DNA from: Escallonia rubra
Taxonomy: Eukaryota; Streptophyta; Magnoliopsida; Escalloniales; Escalloniaceae
DNA length: 64,000 nucleotides
Assembly: GCA_033065855.1 (NCBI GenBank)
Contig: JAVXUO010002614.1
Coordinates: 132,501-196,500, forward strand
Direction of reading: 5' to 3'
Program-made: the position numbers and the translations under genes
The notes under the pieces: generated by a model
Told to the model about the DNA's origin: nothing
What the model saw: only the letters and a program-made list of their open reading frames with translations
The model's database searches: none
Shown: positions 45,713 through 57,679 of the stretch, one piece after another
Layout: each line of letters begins with the position of its first letter
How positions within the stretch are numbered: the stretch's first letter is position 1

Positions 45713-48700
45713 ATGTCAGTCGATCGAAGTTGGATGAAAAGGAAGAATGCTGAAGATTTTGAGTGTCGCGTTGACGAATTTCTCGACTTCGCTTATGCGC
45801 ATCCTGCACATGTTGACCTTGATAAGATAAGGTGTCCGTGCGGTAGATGTGAGTTGTTGCACTGGAGAAAAAGAATTAAAGTAAAATGGCATCTTCGTCG
45901 GTACGGTTTTATGGGTGGATACACAAGGTGGACGCAGCACGGGGAAACGATAGTATTGTCGTCCAACCCGGCTAGTCAAACTGAAGTTAGGGAGGAGGCA
46001 CGATATGATTACCGAGATATGATTATGGATGCTGGGCATGCTAATGTTGACTGGGGTAACGACAGTCCACAACCGCCGAACGAGGGGGCTCATCAGTTTT
46101 ATAAGTTGTTAAGAGCTACAGAAGAGCCGCCGTGGGATGGAGCTCCGAAACACACACGACTGTCTGCGGTTAGTAGGTTATTACAGTTGAAATCAGACCA
46201 CGGGCTGAGTGAGAAAGGTTTTAACGAGTTTGTTACCTTAATCAAAGAAATACTGCCCGAAAGTGAAAAGCTACCGCCGTCGTACTATGACGCGAAGAAG
46301 ATGATGAGGAAACTTGGGTTGAGCTATGACCGGATAGATGCGTGCAATAACGATTGTGTATTATTCTGGAAAGAGAATAAGGATTTGTCACAGTGTCCAG
46401 TATGTGATCATTCGAGGTACAAACCGGACAAAGGGAAGAAGAAAAATATTGCATGGAAGATATTGCGATATTTCCCGGTCACACCACGGCTTCAGAGAAT
46501 GTACTACTCCTCTAGTACGGCTGAACATATGAGGGCTCACCGTGAGACTCGCAGCAACGATGCCGATGTGCTGACACACCCAGCTGATGGAGAGGCGTGG
46601 AAGGAGTTTGACCGCAGGCATCCAGTCGTTGCTCAGGAAGTTCGGAATGTTAGACTTGGTCTGGCAACCGATGGGTTCAACCCTTTCGGTCAGTCTACCA
46701 CGCCTTACTCCTGTTGGCCTGTTATTATTGTCCCTTACAACCTTCCACTAGGCATGTGCATGAAGAAGCCGTATATGTTCTTGTCGTTGCTTATTCCAGG
46801 GCTGAAGAGTCCTGGTAAGGACATATATGTGTATTTAAGGCCGTTGATTGATGAGTTAAAACAGTTATGGAATCATGGAGTCGAAACATATGATGCATCC
46901 CTTAAACAAAATTTTCAGATGAGGGCTGCTTTGATGTGGACTATACATGATTTCCCCGCATTGGGAATGACGTGTGGCTGGAGCACACATGGGAAGCTAG
47001 CATGCCCTGCTTGTATGGGCGTGAACCCCGGTCATACGTTAAAGCACGGCGGAAAGGCCTCGTGGTTCGGATGTCACCGTAAGCTTTTGCCACCGGGCCA
47101 TCAGTTTCGTAGGCAGAAGGATAAATTTGACGGGACAATCGAGCGTGAGGTTGTCACACTGGACTACCCATCTGGTGAAGAAGTACTCTCACACCTGGAG
47201 GCACTTGATACTGACATACCACACGGTAAGGGTGTGCCGGATCAGAAGATTGCAGGGTTCGGGAAAGAGCACAACTGGAGAAAATTTTGTATCTTCTGGG
47301 AGTTAGCCTACTGGAGGACGCTCGTTATCCGAAACAACATGGATGTGATGCATATTGAGAAGAACATTTTTGATAATGTGTTCAACACAGTGATGAATGT
47401 CAAGGGCAAATCGAAAGATCACCTTAAAGCGAGAAGGGATCTACAACAGTTGGGTGTACGCCGTGAATTGCATCCTCGGACAGTCAGTGGGAGGACCATA
47501 CTTCCGAAAGCACCTTACTGTCTAGACAAGAAACAAGTGGAGAAGGTCTGTCAGTGGGTTAAGAATTTGAAGCTTCCGGATGGGTTTGCGTCCAACATAT
47601 CTCGTTGTTGCAATGTATCGGAATGCAAGTTCCAAGGGATGAAGAGTCACGACTGCCACGTATTCATGGAGAGATTCATTCCTATTGCCTTCCGGGGACT
47701 GTTGCCACGGGTTGTTTGCGAGACTTTGACTGAATTATCTCATTTCTTTCGAGATATATGCTCTTCTACGATCCGGGTGAGTAACATGGAAGTGCTTGAG
47801 AAGAACATTGTGGTGACGATTTGCAAGCTGGAGAAAATCTTCCCACCTTCGTTCTTTGATTCAATGGAGCATCTGCCTGTTCACTTGGCATATGAAGCTA
47901 AGATGGGTGGACCCGTGCAATATCGGTGGATGTATCCCTTCGAGAGGTAATCCTTAAATTGTTACAGTTGTTCGTTTACACTTAATGCGACATCTGTTAT
48001 CATTGATATTCCACCTAACTCGATTCGCTAAACTTCTAGGTTCATGTTCCATTTAAAGAAAAAAGTCCGTAATAAGGCTCGGGTTGAGGGCTCAATTGCG
48101 GAGGCTTACGTAATGGAAGAACTTGTAAACTTTTGTAGTCAATATTTCGGGCCTGATGTTGGTACAAGGTTAAATCAACTAGGCCGAAATGACCCCGGAG
48201 CAAGCACAAATTTGGAAGGGCAATTGTCAATATTCAAGCAGTCAGGTAGTCCGTTCGGCCGAACGTATACTCGATGGCTAACGGATGAAGAGTACAGTGC
48301 TGCAACAATATATGCCCTTCTAAATTGCGATGAAGTTTCGGCATTCGTTGAGTAAGTTAAAGTCTTAATTCACTTACATTGCTGTACATAATTGAAAGTG
48401 TGTGTTAAGCGAGTTCGATGCGGAATCTTTAATCACTGATCCCGCTGGACTTGAATCTCATCGGAAATCACAATTTGTACAGTGGTTCAAAATCCGTGTA
48501 AGATTGTTTAACGAAATTATATTATGTGTTATATACAGTTCTGTGGCCAATTAGTATACTGATTTATCCTTAATTTTTACCGTCATCTACAATAGGTTCA
48601 GTCAATGGATAGACCAGTGGCCTCCTGCTTGAAATTACTAGCCGAAGGCCCTAACAAACAAACATCCTGTTACGGAGGCTATATCATCAACGGGTTTAGG

Positions 48701-49345
48701 TTTAACGTAAAAGATGATGACCGAACAAAACAAACCCAAAACAGTGGAGTCTTGGTCAACGGCGACTGTTATGCCGAGAATTGCATGGACTTTTACGGAG
48801 AGCTAGATGAGATTGTTGAGCTAACATATCTGGGTTCCCAAAACCGCCTGGTAATGTTCAAGTGTACGTGGTTCGATGTCACATGCAGTAGAGGAATCCG
48901 TGTTAGCTCTCAAGGGATTGTAGATGTCAATGTCAAGTCAAGACTTGCATCAGACGAGCCCTTTGTGTTTGCTAGTCAAGCTGTACAAGTCTTTTACGCG
49001 GAGGACGTCGCCAATCCCAAATCTCATTGGTATACAACTATCAAGTCCAAGAAATTGCCCGTGACATATGACAGTGAGCTAGACTCCTTTCAAGCCGACC
49101 AACCACGTGTCTTGTTCCCTGTTGAGGTCAACAACGAGGAGGACGATCTTCCTCTTCCAACAACACTTCTTGTGGGAGAAGAAGTCGTAGATGATGACGC
49201 GGAAGACGTGGAAAGTGTTGGAGATGATGTGACCGAGTCTACTGATGAAGAGGATGAATTAGAAGATGAAGAGGACGACGAGTCCCACGAAGAAGAGGGC
49301 GACGAGGAAAGTGATGAAGATGATTCGCAAACTGAAAATGATTGA
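45713..49345 (+). CDS. CACTA TNP2-type transposase, four exons, apparently intact
   Basis: Exons 45713-47946, 48040-48351, 48410-48497 and 48596-49345 join by GT-AG introns (93, 58 and 98 bp) to 3384 nt, 1127 aa, with no break. It would cut the element at its CACTA ends and insert it elsewhere in the nucleus. Order: Transpos_assoc (about 1-75; MSVDRSWMKRKN, CPCGRC), Transposase_21 core (about 210-430; LFWKENKDLSQCPVCDHSRY, CGWSTHGKLACPACM at about 421), DNNMDVMHIEKN-type motif (NNMDVMHIEKNIFDNVFNTV, about 541), DUF4218 (about 600-790; PLPVHL-like HLPVHLAYEAKMGGPVQYRW), then after the small exons DUF4216 (about 940-1010; MFKCTWFDV, DEPFVFASQAVQVFYAEDV). The tail is very acidic, ending QTEND. 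The ATG chosen opens directly on the Transpos_assoc motif. An acidic repeat-rich C-terminus is shared with element 1. Neighbour: broken second gene 170 bp downstream. Confidence 0.92.
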
Positions 49346-49518
49346 CTTGTAATGTTGTAACATCACGGGAAAAATGTAGTAACATTTTAGAACTTGGTGT
49401 TTATTGATGTGTTTTTGCACATCCGTTCATATATATATATATAGTGCCGATGATGATTTATGCCAAATTATTGTTTTTCACGTGTTAATGTCTTTGTATA
49501 TAATCTATATGAAGTCAG

Positions 49519-51156
49519 ATATGGATAGGATACGGGCTATTCGTGGCCGGGCTGGACACCGAGCTGCTTCTTAATTCCCCGGTGGGTCCCACCTCGTCAT
49601 TGCCTACTGATGACGAGGCACAGAGTGATCACGGACAGCAGATGGGGCCCCAGCTCCAGCCCCAGTCCCAGCCTGAGCCCGAGCCGTCGCCCCAGCCCGA
49701 CGCAGATTCATCCCACACGCGCGTGCATTCTCCATCTTCCGTGGGTTCTACCTCAGGTATAGTTTATAACGGTGTTTAGTACATTTTCGCTAGCCTTATA
49801 TTTAAAGTATATTTGAACTGTATTAATGTCTGTGTTTTATAGGATCTCGACGAGGCCGTGGTCCGACACGCGGGGTACGCATCGACCCCCAGCGTAAACA
49901 GAGAGTTACGCTCACGCAGGAGGGCCTGCAAGTACTAAAAATATAATCTCATGCCTTCAATTTAAAATTTTGGGGTGTTAATTTATATTTGAACTGTATT
50001 AATTTATTTATTTACTTCTTTGGCAGGATCTTGAAGAATCTGGCGAGGACGAAGATCGGCGTTCTTGTGAAGGGCCGATTCTTCGAGCCACGCCTGTATT
50101 GGAAGGACTGGGATGCCGCTGCGAGGGAGGCCCTATGGGAGGAGTGGCTGGTACGGTGAAGTATTTTTTTCAGCGTTAGTAAATGTTTAATTACAGTTTG
50201 TTTTCTGGTCATAATTTGTGTTATTGAATGCCTTACAGGAGGGGTTTACGTTTGACACGCCTCAGCAGCAGGCACTGGGGCAGCAGTCCTTCTTTGCCTA
50301 CATCGGCAAGAATTACCGCCGATGGCTCCACGACGCACGGGACCGGGCAAAGAAGCTGCTGCCCGAGGGTGCCCCGATGACAGAGATGACGAGATATCCC
50401 CCACATTGGATATCTCACCGTGAATAGGGAGAGATGATAGATCGGTGGGCTGCGGATCCAGGCTGGGACGCCAAGAGAAAAGCGGGTCTGAGAACAGACA
50501 GAACAGAGATCCGACGCACACGGGGGGGGTCGGTGCCACACGACATCGTCTGACACATGAACGCGGTCGAGCACCCGGATCTGGAGGAGGATGAGGTCAT
50601 AGCTCTGACCTATAGTCAGACGCACGTGCGGAAGAAGGACAAGGACGAGGCGCACCGGGCGGGCGACTATATTTCAGATATTGCCCGGCGGATCGATGTG
50701 AGTCAATTTATTTAAGTTGTTAATGTTTTGTCTTTCTATCCTCAATGTTCGTTTCGTTAATTAATGCCCTAACATATCGTTAAACCACTGTTTTTGTAGG
50801 CCTCGTATGAACAGCTAAGGGGGTCCGAGCAGCAGTCCGGACAGCCATCAGCGTCCACTAGTACGGCTGCGAGTACTGGGGGGTTGAAGCGATGGCTGGA
50901 TACGCCGGAGGTCGTGAATCGGCCGAAAGGCCGCATACGCGGCCTGCCTAGCACGACTGCTCGTGCCGTGATAGGAGCGTCCTCACCCCCTGCTGCCCCT
51001 CCACAGACACCGGCTCCTCAGCGTCAGTTGGACGACGAGGAGATCCAGCGCATTGCTACAGTGGTGGTGAGGATGATCAGGGAGCAGGGCACTGCTGGAC
51101 ATGCCGAGCCGGCCCCGAATCAGCAGGATCCAGATCCGGGACTCGGCGACCCCTGA
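49519..51156 (+). pseudogene. CACTA second gene (plant transposase Ptta/En/Spm, transposase_24 type), broken
   Basis: Five exon-like blocks: MDRIRAIRGRAGHRAAS (49519), SRRGRGPTRGVRIDPQRKQR (49843), KIGVLVKGRFFEPRLYWKDW (50058), EGFTFDTPQQQALGQQSFFA to KNYRRWLHDARDRAKKLLPE (50239), KKDKDEAHRAGDY (50633), and ASYEQLRGSEQQSGQPSAST to the stop at 51156. Intron-like borders with GTACGG and TTGGCAG are visible. Damage: a 4-bp insertion (TTAA region, 49571) giving a stop, TAG at 50426-50428, an indel near 50478, TGA near 50550. In En/Spm the second product binds subterminal repeats and assists cutting; inferred here. The blocks damaged here are partly intact in element 1. Confidence 0.78.
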
Positions 51157-51419
51157 TGAGCCCCTTCCCGTGCCCGTTCCTAGCTTTCCCCCTGCCCCCC
51201 GCGCCCGGCTTGTACTCTTCTTCCCTCCCCTAACCGGCTGTATTCGGTTCCCGGCTTGTACATATGAGTCTTTTTTATATTGAAATATTTTTTATAATTG
51301 ATTATATATATTTCTTTCTGTATTGATTATTGCGCGTTGTTGTTGAGAAATGAAAATTGTATTACAAGTCTGGGTAATTGAAAAATAAAAAAAAATTCAA
51401 AAAAATTTTGATTTTTGGC

Positions 51420-51736
51420 CACCGTTTAAATCCGTCACTAAATAAGCTTTTTAGCGACGGAATATTCCGTCGCTAATTTTATAAAAAAGAAAATAAATTA
51501 AAATACTAAAAATATAATTAGCGACGAAATATCCGTCGCTAATTAAAAATCAATCCGTCTCAAAAAATTACATATTTAGCGACGGAGTTCAAAATTTCGT
51601 CGCTAAACTATTACTGACGGGCTTTTATACGAGGGACTTTTAGCGACGGTGAATCCGTCGCTAATTGTTTTAGCGACGGAATAAAGTCTTTGAGCGACTG
51701 ATTTCCCCGTCGCTAAAAGCCTTTTTTCTTGTAGTG
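51420..51736. repeat. Right subterminal repeats of CACTA element 2
   Basis: About nine copies in both orientations of TTTAGCGACGG / CCGTCGCTAA. No ACCGACGG variant is seen, as at the right end of element 1. Confidence 0.88.
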
Positions 51737-51739
51737 GAT

Positions 51740-52535
51740 ATCATCAGCAAAGAACCCCTTCATGAGAGGAATACTGTAGGCAGTACAAGTTATTTTCATT
51801 CCTGCAACACAGCTTTACAAGAACGACTAGCAAAAGAAGCCAATGCCGATGAAAGTTGTGACGCATTTTCCTTCCCCTGGGCGATATGCATCGAATGCAA
51901 TTTACCACAACGTACTATACGTCATCTTACGCAAAATATCCGCTCCCACTACAGAGTGTTGAGCTCTATCTTTCATATGAGACATAAAGTTTGTATGAGT
52001 AATTAAGACAATAATATGAAAGCAATTAGTCTTGAACAGCCAATCAATCGCAAAGAGAATAGCTGTAGCATGCAAAGAATCATCAACCAAAATAACATCA
52101 ATACTAGCACAAATTGGTTTCGATACAGAGTTGAGTAAGACCAAACCAACCCCATACTGTGCACAATATAATGAAACCTTTTAACCAAAAAAATATATAT
52201 ATAATGACACCTTGACTGTAATTGAACCAAACTTGTGCGTCATAGAAATGGGAGAGTGACAAGTCACGTTGTGGTGAAAAGGGTAGAGGGGAGGGTAGAA
52301 TGTTCAAAACCAGGATCTTGGACTAAGCAAAAATGTACTATCTCTGTCTGAAGCTTTCGAGAATGCAATTGATAATGACTAGTATCACAAATAATAGTAA
52401 ACGGCTTTTGACCTAGCCTCAGAATGTTGGGACAAAAAGGTTCACCCTTAAAGATCAATGCATTATGTCCAAGCCAATTTAGACCAGAGCAAAACAACAA
52501 TCCATACAATTTATTTCAGATTCTTCCTTCGTCTG
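51740..52535 (-). pseudogene. LINE ORF2 end relic (linker and RNase H-like)
   Basis: The minus strand shows NALIFKGEPFCPNILRLGQK (52480-52420), the linker usual before the LINE RNase H, then SLHATAILFAIDWLFKTNCF near 52090-52025, matching the RVT_3 helix with 'AILFALDWA'. A decayed tail runs to 51760. Catalytic residues are not preserved, and there are several frame changes. CACTA element 2 inserted next to or within its 3' end. It is separate from the plus-strand LINE at 24484-32388. Confidence 0.6.
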
Positions 52536-52546
52536 AACATAGGTTT

Positions 52547-52978
52547 TGTAACACCCCAATATTTTTCGGCGTTATTTAAAATTTTTAGCAAACAAAAAAA
52601 TATTTTTCTTAGCGCCGATATTTTTCTAGCAACTTTTAGCGGCGGTTTATTTTCTTAGTATCGGTAAAATTTTAGCTACGATATATATGTGTGTGTGTGT
52701 GTATAACGTTGACGTGAATCTTAGCGCCAAACTCGCTATCCTAGCATCGGTATAAAAATTTCTAGTGACAATTAAAATTTGAGTAGTGGTGTACTTATTA
52801 AAGATGTTTTGTCAAACGAGATAGCGTAATAACCGGTAGATAAATTCTCTTAAAGCATAAATTATCATAACAATTATTTTTGGACCATTTTTGTGATAAT
52901 AAGTTCAGGAAGGAAGTTTTAGCGACAAATGGAGGTGTAGCGTTTTCATTTTTTCCACTTAGGGTTTCTGTTAACTTG
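52547..52978. other. AT-rich flank, possibly a truncated LTR start with CACTA-like motifs
   Basis: TGTAACACCCCAATATTT at 52547 resembles the start of a chromovirus LTR. Within it are TTAGCGCCGA, TTTAGCGGCGG and TTTAGCGACAA, which resemble the CACTA subterminal motif, a (GT)n run at 52686-52702 and AGTAGTG at 52784-52790. I cannot assign it firmly. Confidence 0.3.
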
Positions 52979-53689
52979 TGATGCCAAGGAAAGTGAGTTC
53001 GTACTTACGTGGAGGTGCCACAAAGGCTGCAGTCCGAGTCAGCTTCCAAGCATGTTGATGTAGGACACAGCAAGGGTGAAACAAGGGCAGAGACCAAGGG
53101 CTTTCCAGACAGAGCCTGAGGGTGGCAGTACTGCGAGGGCGATGGCGCAGGATGAATATACGACGACAGTCACAGTACGATGCTTAGGTCCAAAGTCAAG
53201 GTCCTGTACGTTTCTCTCTCTAGGATTCTAGAGTGAGAAAGTGAAAATATGAGAGAGTGAAGTAGAAGTCCTCCAAATGAATTCTCAAGACCTCTATTTA
53301 TAGAGATTGAGATAATGATGTCATTAACCGACACGTGGCGCTCCCCGGGAGTGACACGTCACCGGGGGGTCCACGGGTGCCGGTGCTCCACGGACTGTCG
53401 GATAGCATATTCACCCGGCATGCTCCTCACAACGTCGCTCTGTCTGTCTGGAAAGACTGGCTCCCACAACGTCGGTGTGGCCAGAGAACCCCTTGATCTA
53501 GCCTCCAATCCAAGCCCTTGCAGAGTCCCACAGGCCTGGCAGCGGTGGGGAAGACCCGACGCCCAACTGCCAGGTGAACTAGGCGCGATGCCCTCCGAAG
53601 ACCTGCTCCCGTCTCGGAGTGACCCGGGGGTCGTAGTCCCTAGGGGTGCCAACGCAAGCCCCCAGTGCCGGAGCATGTAGGCCAGTCAC

Positions 53690-54215
53690 GCAGACACCCT
53701 GGCGGAGATAGTGTCCCGGAGGAGTCGCATATCCCCGCGGGTGAGTCCTTGTGCCGGAGCACTCGGAGCGAGTCAAGGTAGCATCTTGGAGGAGCCGTCT
53801 ACCCGTCTGGCCGAGGTAGCATCCCGGAGGAGCCGTCTACCTGGCGGAAGGGGAGTTGAAGAGCTCCCTGGCGGTGATAGTGTCCCGGAGGAGTCGTCTA
53901 TTCCCGCGGGTGAGTCCTTATGCCGGAGCACTTGGAGCGAGTCAAAGTAGCATCCCGGAGGAGCCGTCTACCCGACTGGCCGAGGTAGCATCCCGGAGGA
54001 GCTGTCTACCTGGCGGAAGGGGAGTTGAAGAGCTCCCTGGTGGAGATAGTGTCCCGGAGGAGTCGCCTATCCCCGCGGGTGAGTCCGTGTGCCGGAGCAC
54101 TCGGAGCGAGTCAAGGTAGCATCCCGGAGGAGCCGTCTACCTGGCAGAAGGGCAGTTGAGGAGCTCCCTAGCGGTGATAGTGTCCCGGAGGAGTCGCCTA
54201 TCCCTACCGGTGATG
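53690..54215. repeat. About 170-bp tandem repeat in the 3' LTR
   Basis: GTCCCGGAGGAGTCG recurs at about 53711, 53881, 54052 and 54181. Each unit contains CATCCCGGAGGAGCCGTCTA once or twice, itself an inner repeat. The open frames are repeat-derived. Confidence 0.88.
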
Positions 54216-54444
54216 TACACTCCGGAGAGTGGGACGAAGCATGTTCCACGACCAAGGCAAGGTGCGCATGGTGTGTTGAATGAGTGTGGTGCCCAGGGGG
54301 TATGTAACATGATTATGGCGTATGGGCGCGATGAAGTGAGTATGGTGCCGAAGGCACGGTAGTGTGACAGAGAGCCCGGGGGCACGGCTGTATCAGCGGC
54401 GCGATGCAAGGGCACGGCGAAGTGTTGAACTGCGGCGCCCGGAC

Positions 54445-54805
54445 GCTGACAACGGGGGTCACGGAGTTCTGTCCGGGCGACAGGGGTCGCGGAGTTGTGT
54501 CGGGACGATGGGGTCGCGGAGTTGTGTCGTGACGACGGGGTCGCGGAGTTGTGTCGGGGCGACGGGGGTCGCGGAGTTGTGTCCGGGCGACGGGGGTCGC
54601 GGAGTTGTGTCCGGGCGACGGGGTCGTGGAGTTGTGTCCGGGCGACGGGGGTCGCAGAGTTGTGTCCGGGCGACGGGGGTCGCGGAGTTATTTCCGGGCG
54701 ACGGGGTCGCGGAGTATTGTCCGGGCGACGGGGTCGCGGAGTTGGGTCCGGGCGACGGGGTCGCGGAGTTGTGTCCGGGCGACGGGGGTCGTGGAGTTGT
54801 GTATG
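54445..54805. repeat. About 29-bp minisatellite in the 3' LTR (about 13 units)
   Basis: Unit GGGCGACGGGGGTCGCGGAG plus TTGTGTCC, GC-rich. The 5' LTR has about 7 units. Confidence 0.9.
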
Positions 54806-54849
54806 GTCCCTTGAAAAGAAGTGAATGTGTTAAGGATGGAGGCCAGAGG

Positions 54850-55022
54850 CCAACCTCATGGGGAGGCCGAGGCCGACCCCAATGGCGAGGTTGAGGCCGA
54901 GGCCGAGGCCGACCCCAATGGCGAGGCCGAGGCCGACCCCAAGGGGAAGGCCAAGGCCGAGGCCGACCCCAAGGGGGAGGCCAAGGCCGAGGCCGACCCC
55001 AAGGGGGAGGCCAAGGCCAACC
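54850..55022. repeat. GAGGCCGAGGCCGACCCCAA minisatellite in the 3' LTR
   Basis: Units of about 24-33 bp made of GGCCGA hexamers plus CCCCAAGGGGGAGGCCAAG. Its period allows Ala/Glu/Lys-rich or Gly/Leu-rich frames on both strands without meaning. Confidence 0.88.
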
Positions 55023-55274
55023 TCCTTGGGCAAGTGCCATGGCGCATCGACGGGCGACGGGCGAAGTGCGACGGTCGAAGCGTGATAAGGCTTCGTGCAA
55101 AAATGAGCTTCTTAGTGACGAAGTAATGTGACGAAAGTGAGAAGTGCACGTGACTTGAGCGTGCATGCTTTGACCGGTTGTGAGCGTTGAAAATGACCGT
55201 TGCTTGTGCCGACGTGTCATGCAAAATGGGACCACAGTGGGCCTTTGGGTACGACCAGAATAGGTTGGGAACAT

Positions 55275-55288
55275 AAGCCCCCTGCGTG
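55275..55288 (-). other. Polypurine tract before the 3' LTR
   Basis: Minus strand GCAGGGGGCTTA lies directly against the LTR, where plus-strand DNA synthesis would be primed. Confidence 0.6.
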
Positions 55289-55559
55289 TGGTGTGCGCGG
55301 AGGGGCAACCCCAAGCAGGCACCGCACGCATAAACACTTAGCAAGATTTTGATGTTCTTTGGCCGGTGAGTTGTTGACGTCGTCAATGGATGATGATGAT
55401 GAAGAGGAGGTGGCTCGAGCCACCTCGTGCACCACTTATGAAAGCCTTGGGATGCTTAGGTGTTGACGCAAGGGCATGATGATAGGGCGCAGGGGCGCAA
55501 GCACGTAAATGGCGCCCGGGCGACAGATGTCAAGTGTCGCAACGACATCAGCCGGGCGA

Positions 55560-55790
55560 TGGGCGACAAACGTCACGGAGACAGCGCACGGGCACTGGAG
55601 ACGGGGGTCGCGGAGACGATGCACGGGCGCTGGCAACGTGGGTCACGGATACGACGCACGGGCACTGGCGACGGGGGTCGCGGAGACGATGCACGGGCGC
55701 TGGCAACGGGGGTCGCGGATACGACGCACGGGCACTGGCGACGGGGGTCGCGGAGACGTTGCCCGGGCAACGGACAACGAGAGTCGAACA
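55560..55790. repeat. About 36-bp minisatellite in the interior
   Basis: GCGCTGGCAACGGGGGTCGC followed by GGAGACGATGCACGG, five to six units. Its core GACGGGGGTCGCGGA resembles the 29-bp array of the LTRs. Confidence 0.85.
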
Positions 55791-56930
55791 AAGAGTAGGA
55801 GTAAGTGGTTCGAGCTACCTCGCGCACCACCTACCAAGGATGTTGATGTCGGAGGACGTGATCAAATTTGCAAAAAAAATTCTAAGTGTAAAAAAGAATG
55901 AAATGTGTAGGGCGCAATGTGCGCGATCGGGCGTCGCGATGCGGGGGCAGTCCACCACGGGCGCAGGGGCGCGGGCAATGCATGTCGGTCAATGTTGCAA
56001 TTTTTTTTTTTTTGAAGTTGCCGGCCTTGGATGTCGGCCATGATGTGAAGGTGAGAAGGTCGAAGGTGGCGGGGTGGACTTGGGTGTGGGGACCAAAGGG
56101 AAGAGGTTATGGGTTTGAAGGAAAAATGAGAGATGGATAGGTGGTTGAAGGTTAGTGGCCTTGGTGTGGAGAAGGCCGAAATGGGCATGGAAGATGGTCA
56201 TGCGTTAGTGTTCAAGGTTGGCCGAGGGTGAAGAAAAGAAGATGAAGGTTGAAGGTAGGTGAAGATGGATGTAGAGGGAGGTTCGGCCATGGGGGAAGGA
56301 TGGGGAGAGGGTATGGGGATGGAGAGCCAAGGCTGGCCGACCAAGTGGCCGAGGCCGACCAAGGCCCCTTGGCCAAGGCCGAGGCCGAGCTTGCACGGCG
56401 CAGGGCAGGTTGCGGGCGAGGGGGAAAGGGGAAGGGGGCCGAGGCCGAGGGGTAGGGGAAGGGAAAGAGATGGTAGAGGGAATGAGAAGGAAAGAAGGAG
56501 GGGGTTGGGGTCGGCCTAGGCCGAAGGAGGGGAGGGGGAAGATGGAGGGGAAAAAGGAAGGGGAAAGAAGAAAGGGGCGGCGGCGGTGGCGGCGGGGTGC
56601 CGCGGGGCGAGGCCGAGGGGGCGGAGGAGGGGCGGGGGAGAGAAGGAGGTGCGGCCGGGAAGGGGGTCGTCGCCGGTGAGGGGGGCTGCCGGCCGAATGG
56701 AGAGGCCGAGGGGCTGCGGCGCTGCAAGGAGAAGAGGGCGGCGGCCACGCATGGTGAAGAGAAAGAGAAAGAGATGAGAAAAGAATTAGGGTTAGGGTTT
56801 GGGGGATGACGCGGGTCGGGTGGGTCGGTTCCGGGTCGGGGAGCTGGGCGCAGAGAGAGAGAGAGGAGGCGCGGGTCACGGGTCGGATCGGTTCAGGCGC
56901 GCGGGTCATCTGGGTTCGCGGGTAGGGTTT
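55791..56930. other. GC-rich interior of the gag-only element without a gene
   Basis: G-rich on the plus strand. Long minus-strand frames (for example 56909-56205) are Pro/Ser/Arg-rich and come from base composition. At 56785-56800 there is GGGTTAGGGTTTGGG, a telomere-like scrap. The sequence 'ACCTCGCGCACCAC' recurs near 55422, 55821 and 57376. Confidence 0.5.
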
Positions 56931-57059
56931 GCCCAGATTTTTTGGATGGTGAGAGGGAGACTGAATGGAGGTAGAGAGAGTGATGAGAGCATGAATGTGG
57001 GGAGTAGTGGGGAAGATGAAAAACTTGAAAATTTTTCTAAGTGTTGAAATTTTATTTTT

Positions 57060-57322
57060 TTTTGAGTTCGGGCAAGGATGCTAAGGGGAGGCCGTTGAGG
57101 GTGGTGACCCGGCTGTGAAAAAAATGATTTTTTTCTTCTAAGTGTTGGGCTGAGACAAGGATGCCGAGGGAGACCACTAAGGATGATCATCGATGACCGG
57201 TTACGAAAAAAATGAATTTTTTTCTAAGTGTTGTGCTGAGACAAGGATGTCGAGGGAGACCACTGAGGATGATCATCGATGACCGGTTGCGAAAAAAAAA
57301 TGAATTTTTTTCTAAGTGTCAA
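57060..57322. repeat. About 86-bp tandem repeat in the interior
   Basis: Three units with CTAAGTGTTGTGCTGAGACA, AGGGAGACCACTGAGGATGA and GATCATCGATGACCGGTT followed by an A-run and ATGAATTTTTTT. The first unit is diverged. Confidence 0.85.
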
Positions 57323-57679
57323 GAAAAGTAAATGAAGGATGATGATGCGACCGTAGTAGCGCGGCTCGAACCACCCCGCGCACCACGTACCAAGTCGTTG
57401 CAATGTGAGGCCGAAGGGGTTGGGAAGGGGTGAAGCCCTCAAGAGAATGGGTGATGGCATGAAGGGTGATATCAATAGACTTGTGTAAGAGCCATGTAGC
57501 TTGAAATTTTTCTAAGTCTAGAAAATGTAACTTCATTGATAACGAAAGATAGGCAGCATGCCTTGATACATGGGTATGACGTACATGGAAACTTGCAAAA
57601 TGAACGAAAAAAAATTACAAGTGTGGAAAATGCACTAAGGCATGCCAAGGCTTGGTCGGGTGGGTCATATGTCCCGCAC

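Larger units (their letters stand above)
40293..51736 (+). mobile_element. CACTA (En/Spm-type) element 2, transposase-bearing
   Basis: Starts CACTACAAGAAAAG and ends TTTTCTTGTAGTG, with exact 3-bp duplication GAT (40290-40292, 51737-51739). Length 11,444 bp, including a 754-bp hAT-type insertion. Order: left subterminal repeats, leader exon, long repeat-rich intron, TNP2-type transposase gene in four coding exons, second gene (broken), right subterminal repeats. Intact ends and transposase make this the possible source of mobility for the family, except that the second protein must come from elsewhere. Confidence 0.96.
52979..55274 (-). repeat. 3' LTR of the gag-only element
   Basis: Direct repeat of 59487-61780. 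It contains three minisatellites described separately. Plus-strand edges are TGATGCCAAGG and GGTTGGGAACA. Confidence 0.92.

Noticed and set aside
54459-55337. Minus-strand open frame of 292 codons, Pro/Arg-rich
   Set aside because: It runs through two GC-rich minisatellites of an LTR; overlapping frames on both strands are equally open. No domain.
56205-56909. Minus-strand frame of 234 codons, Pro/Ser-rich
   Set aside because: It results from C-rich base composition; overlapping frames in other phases are similar and none resembles a known protein.
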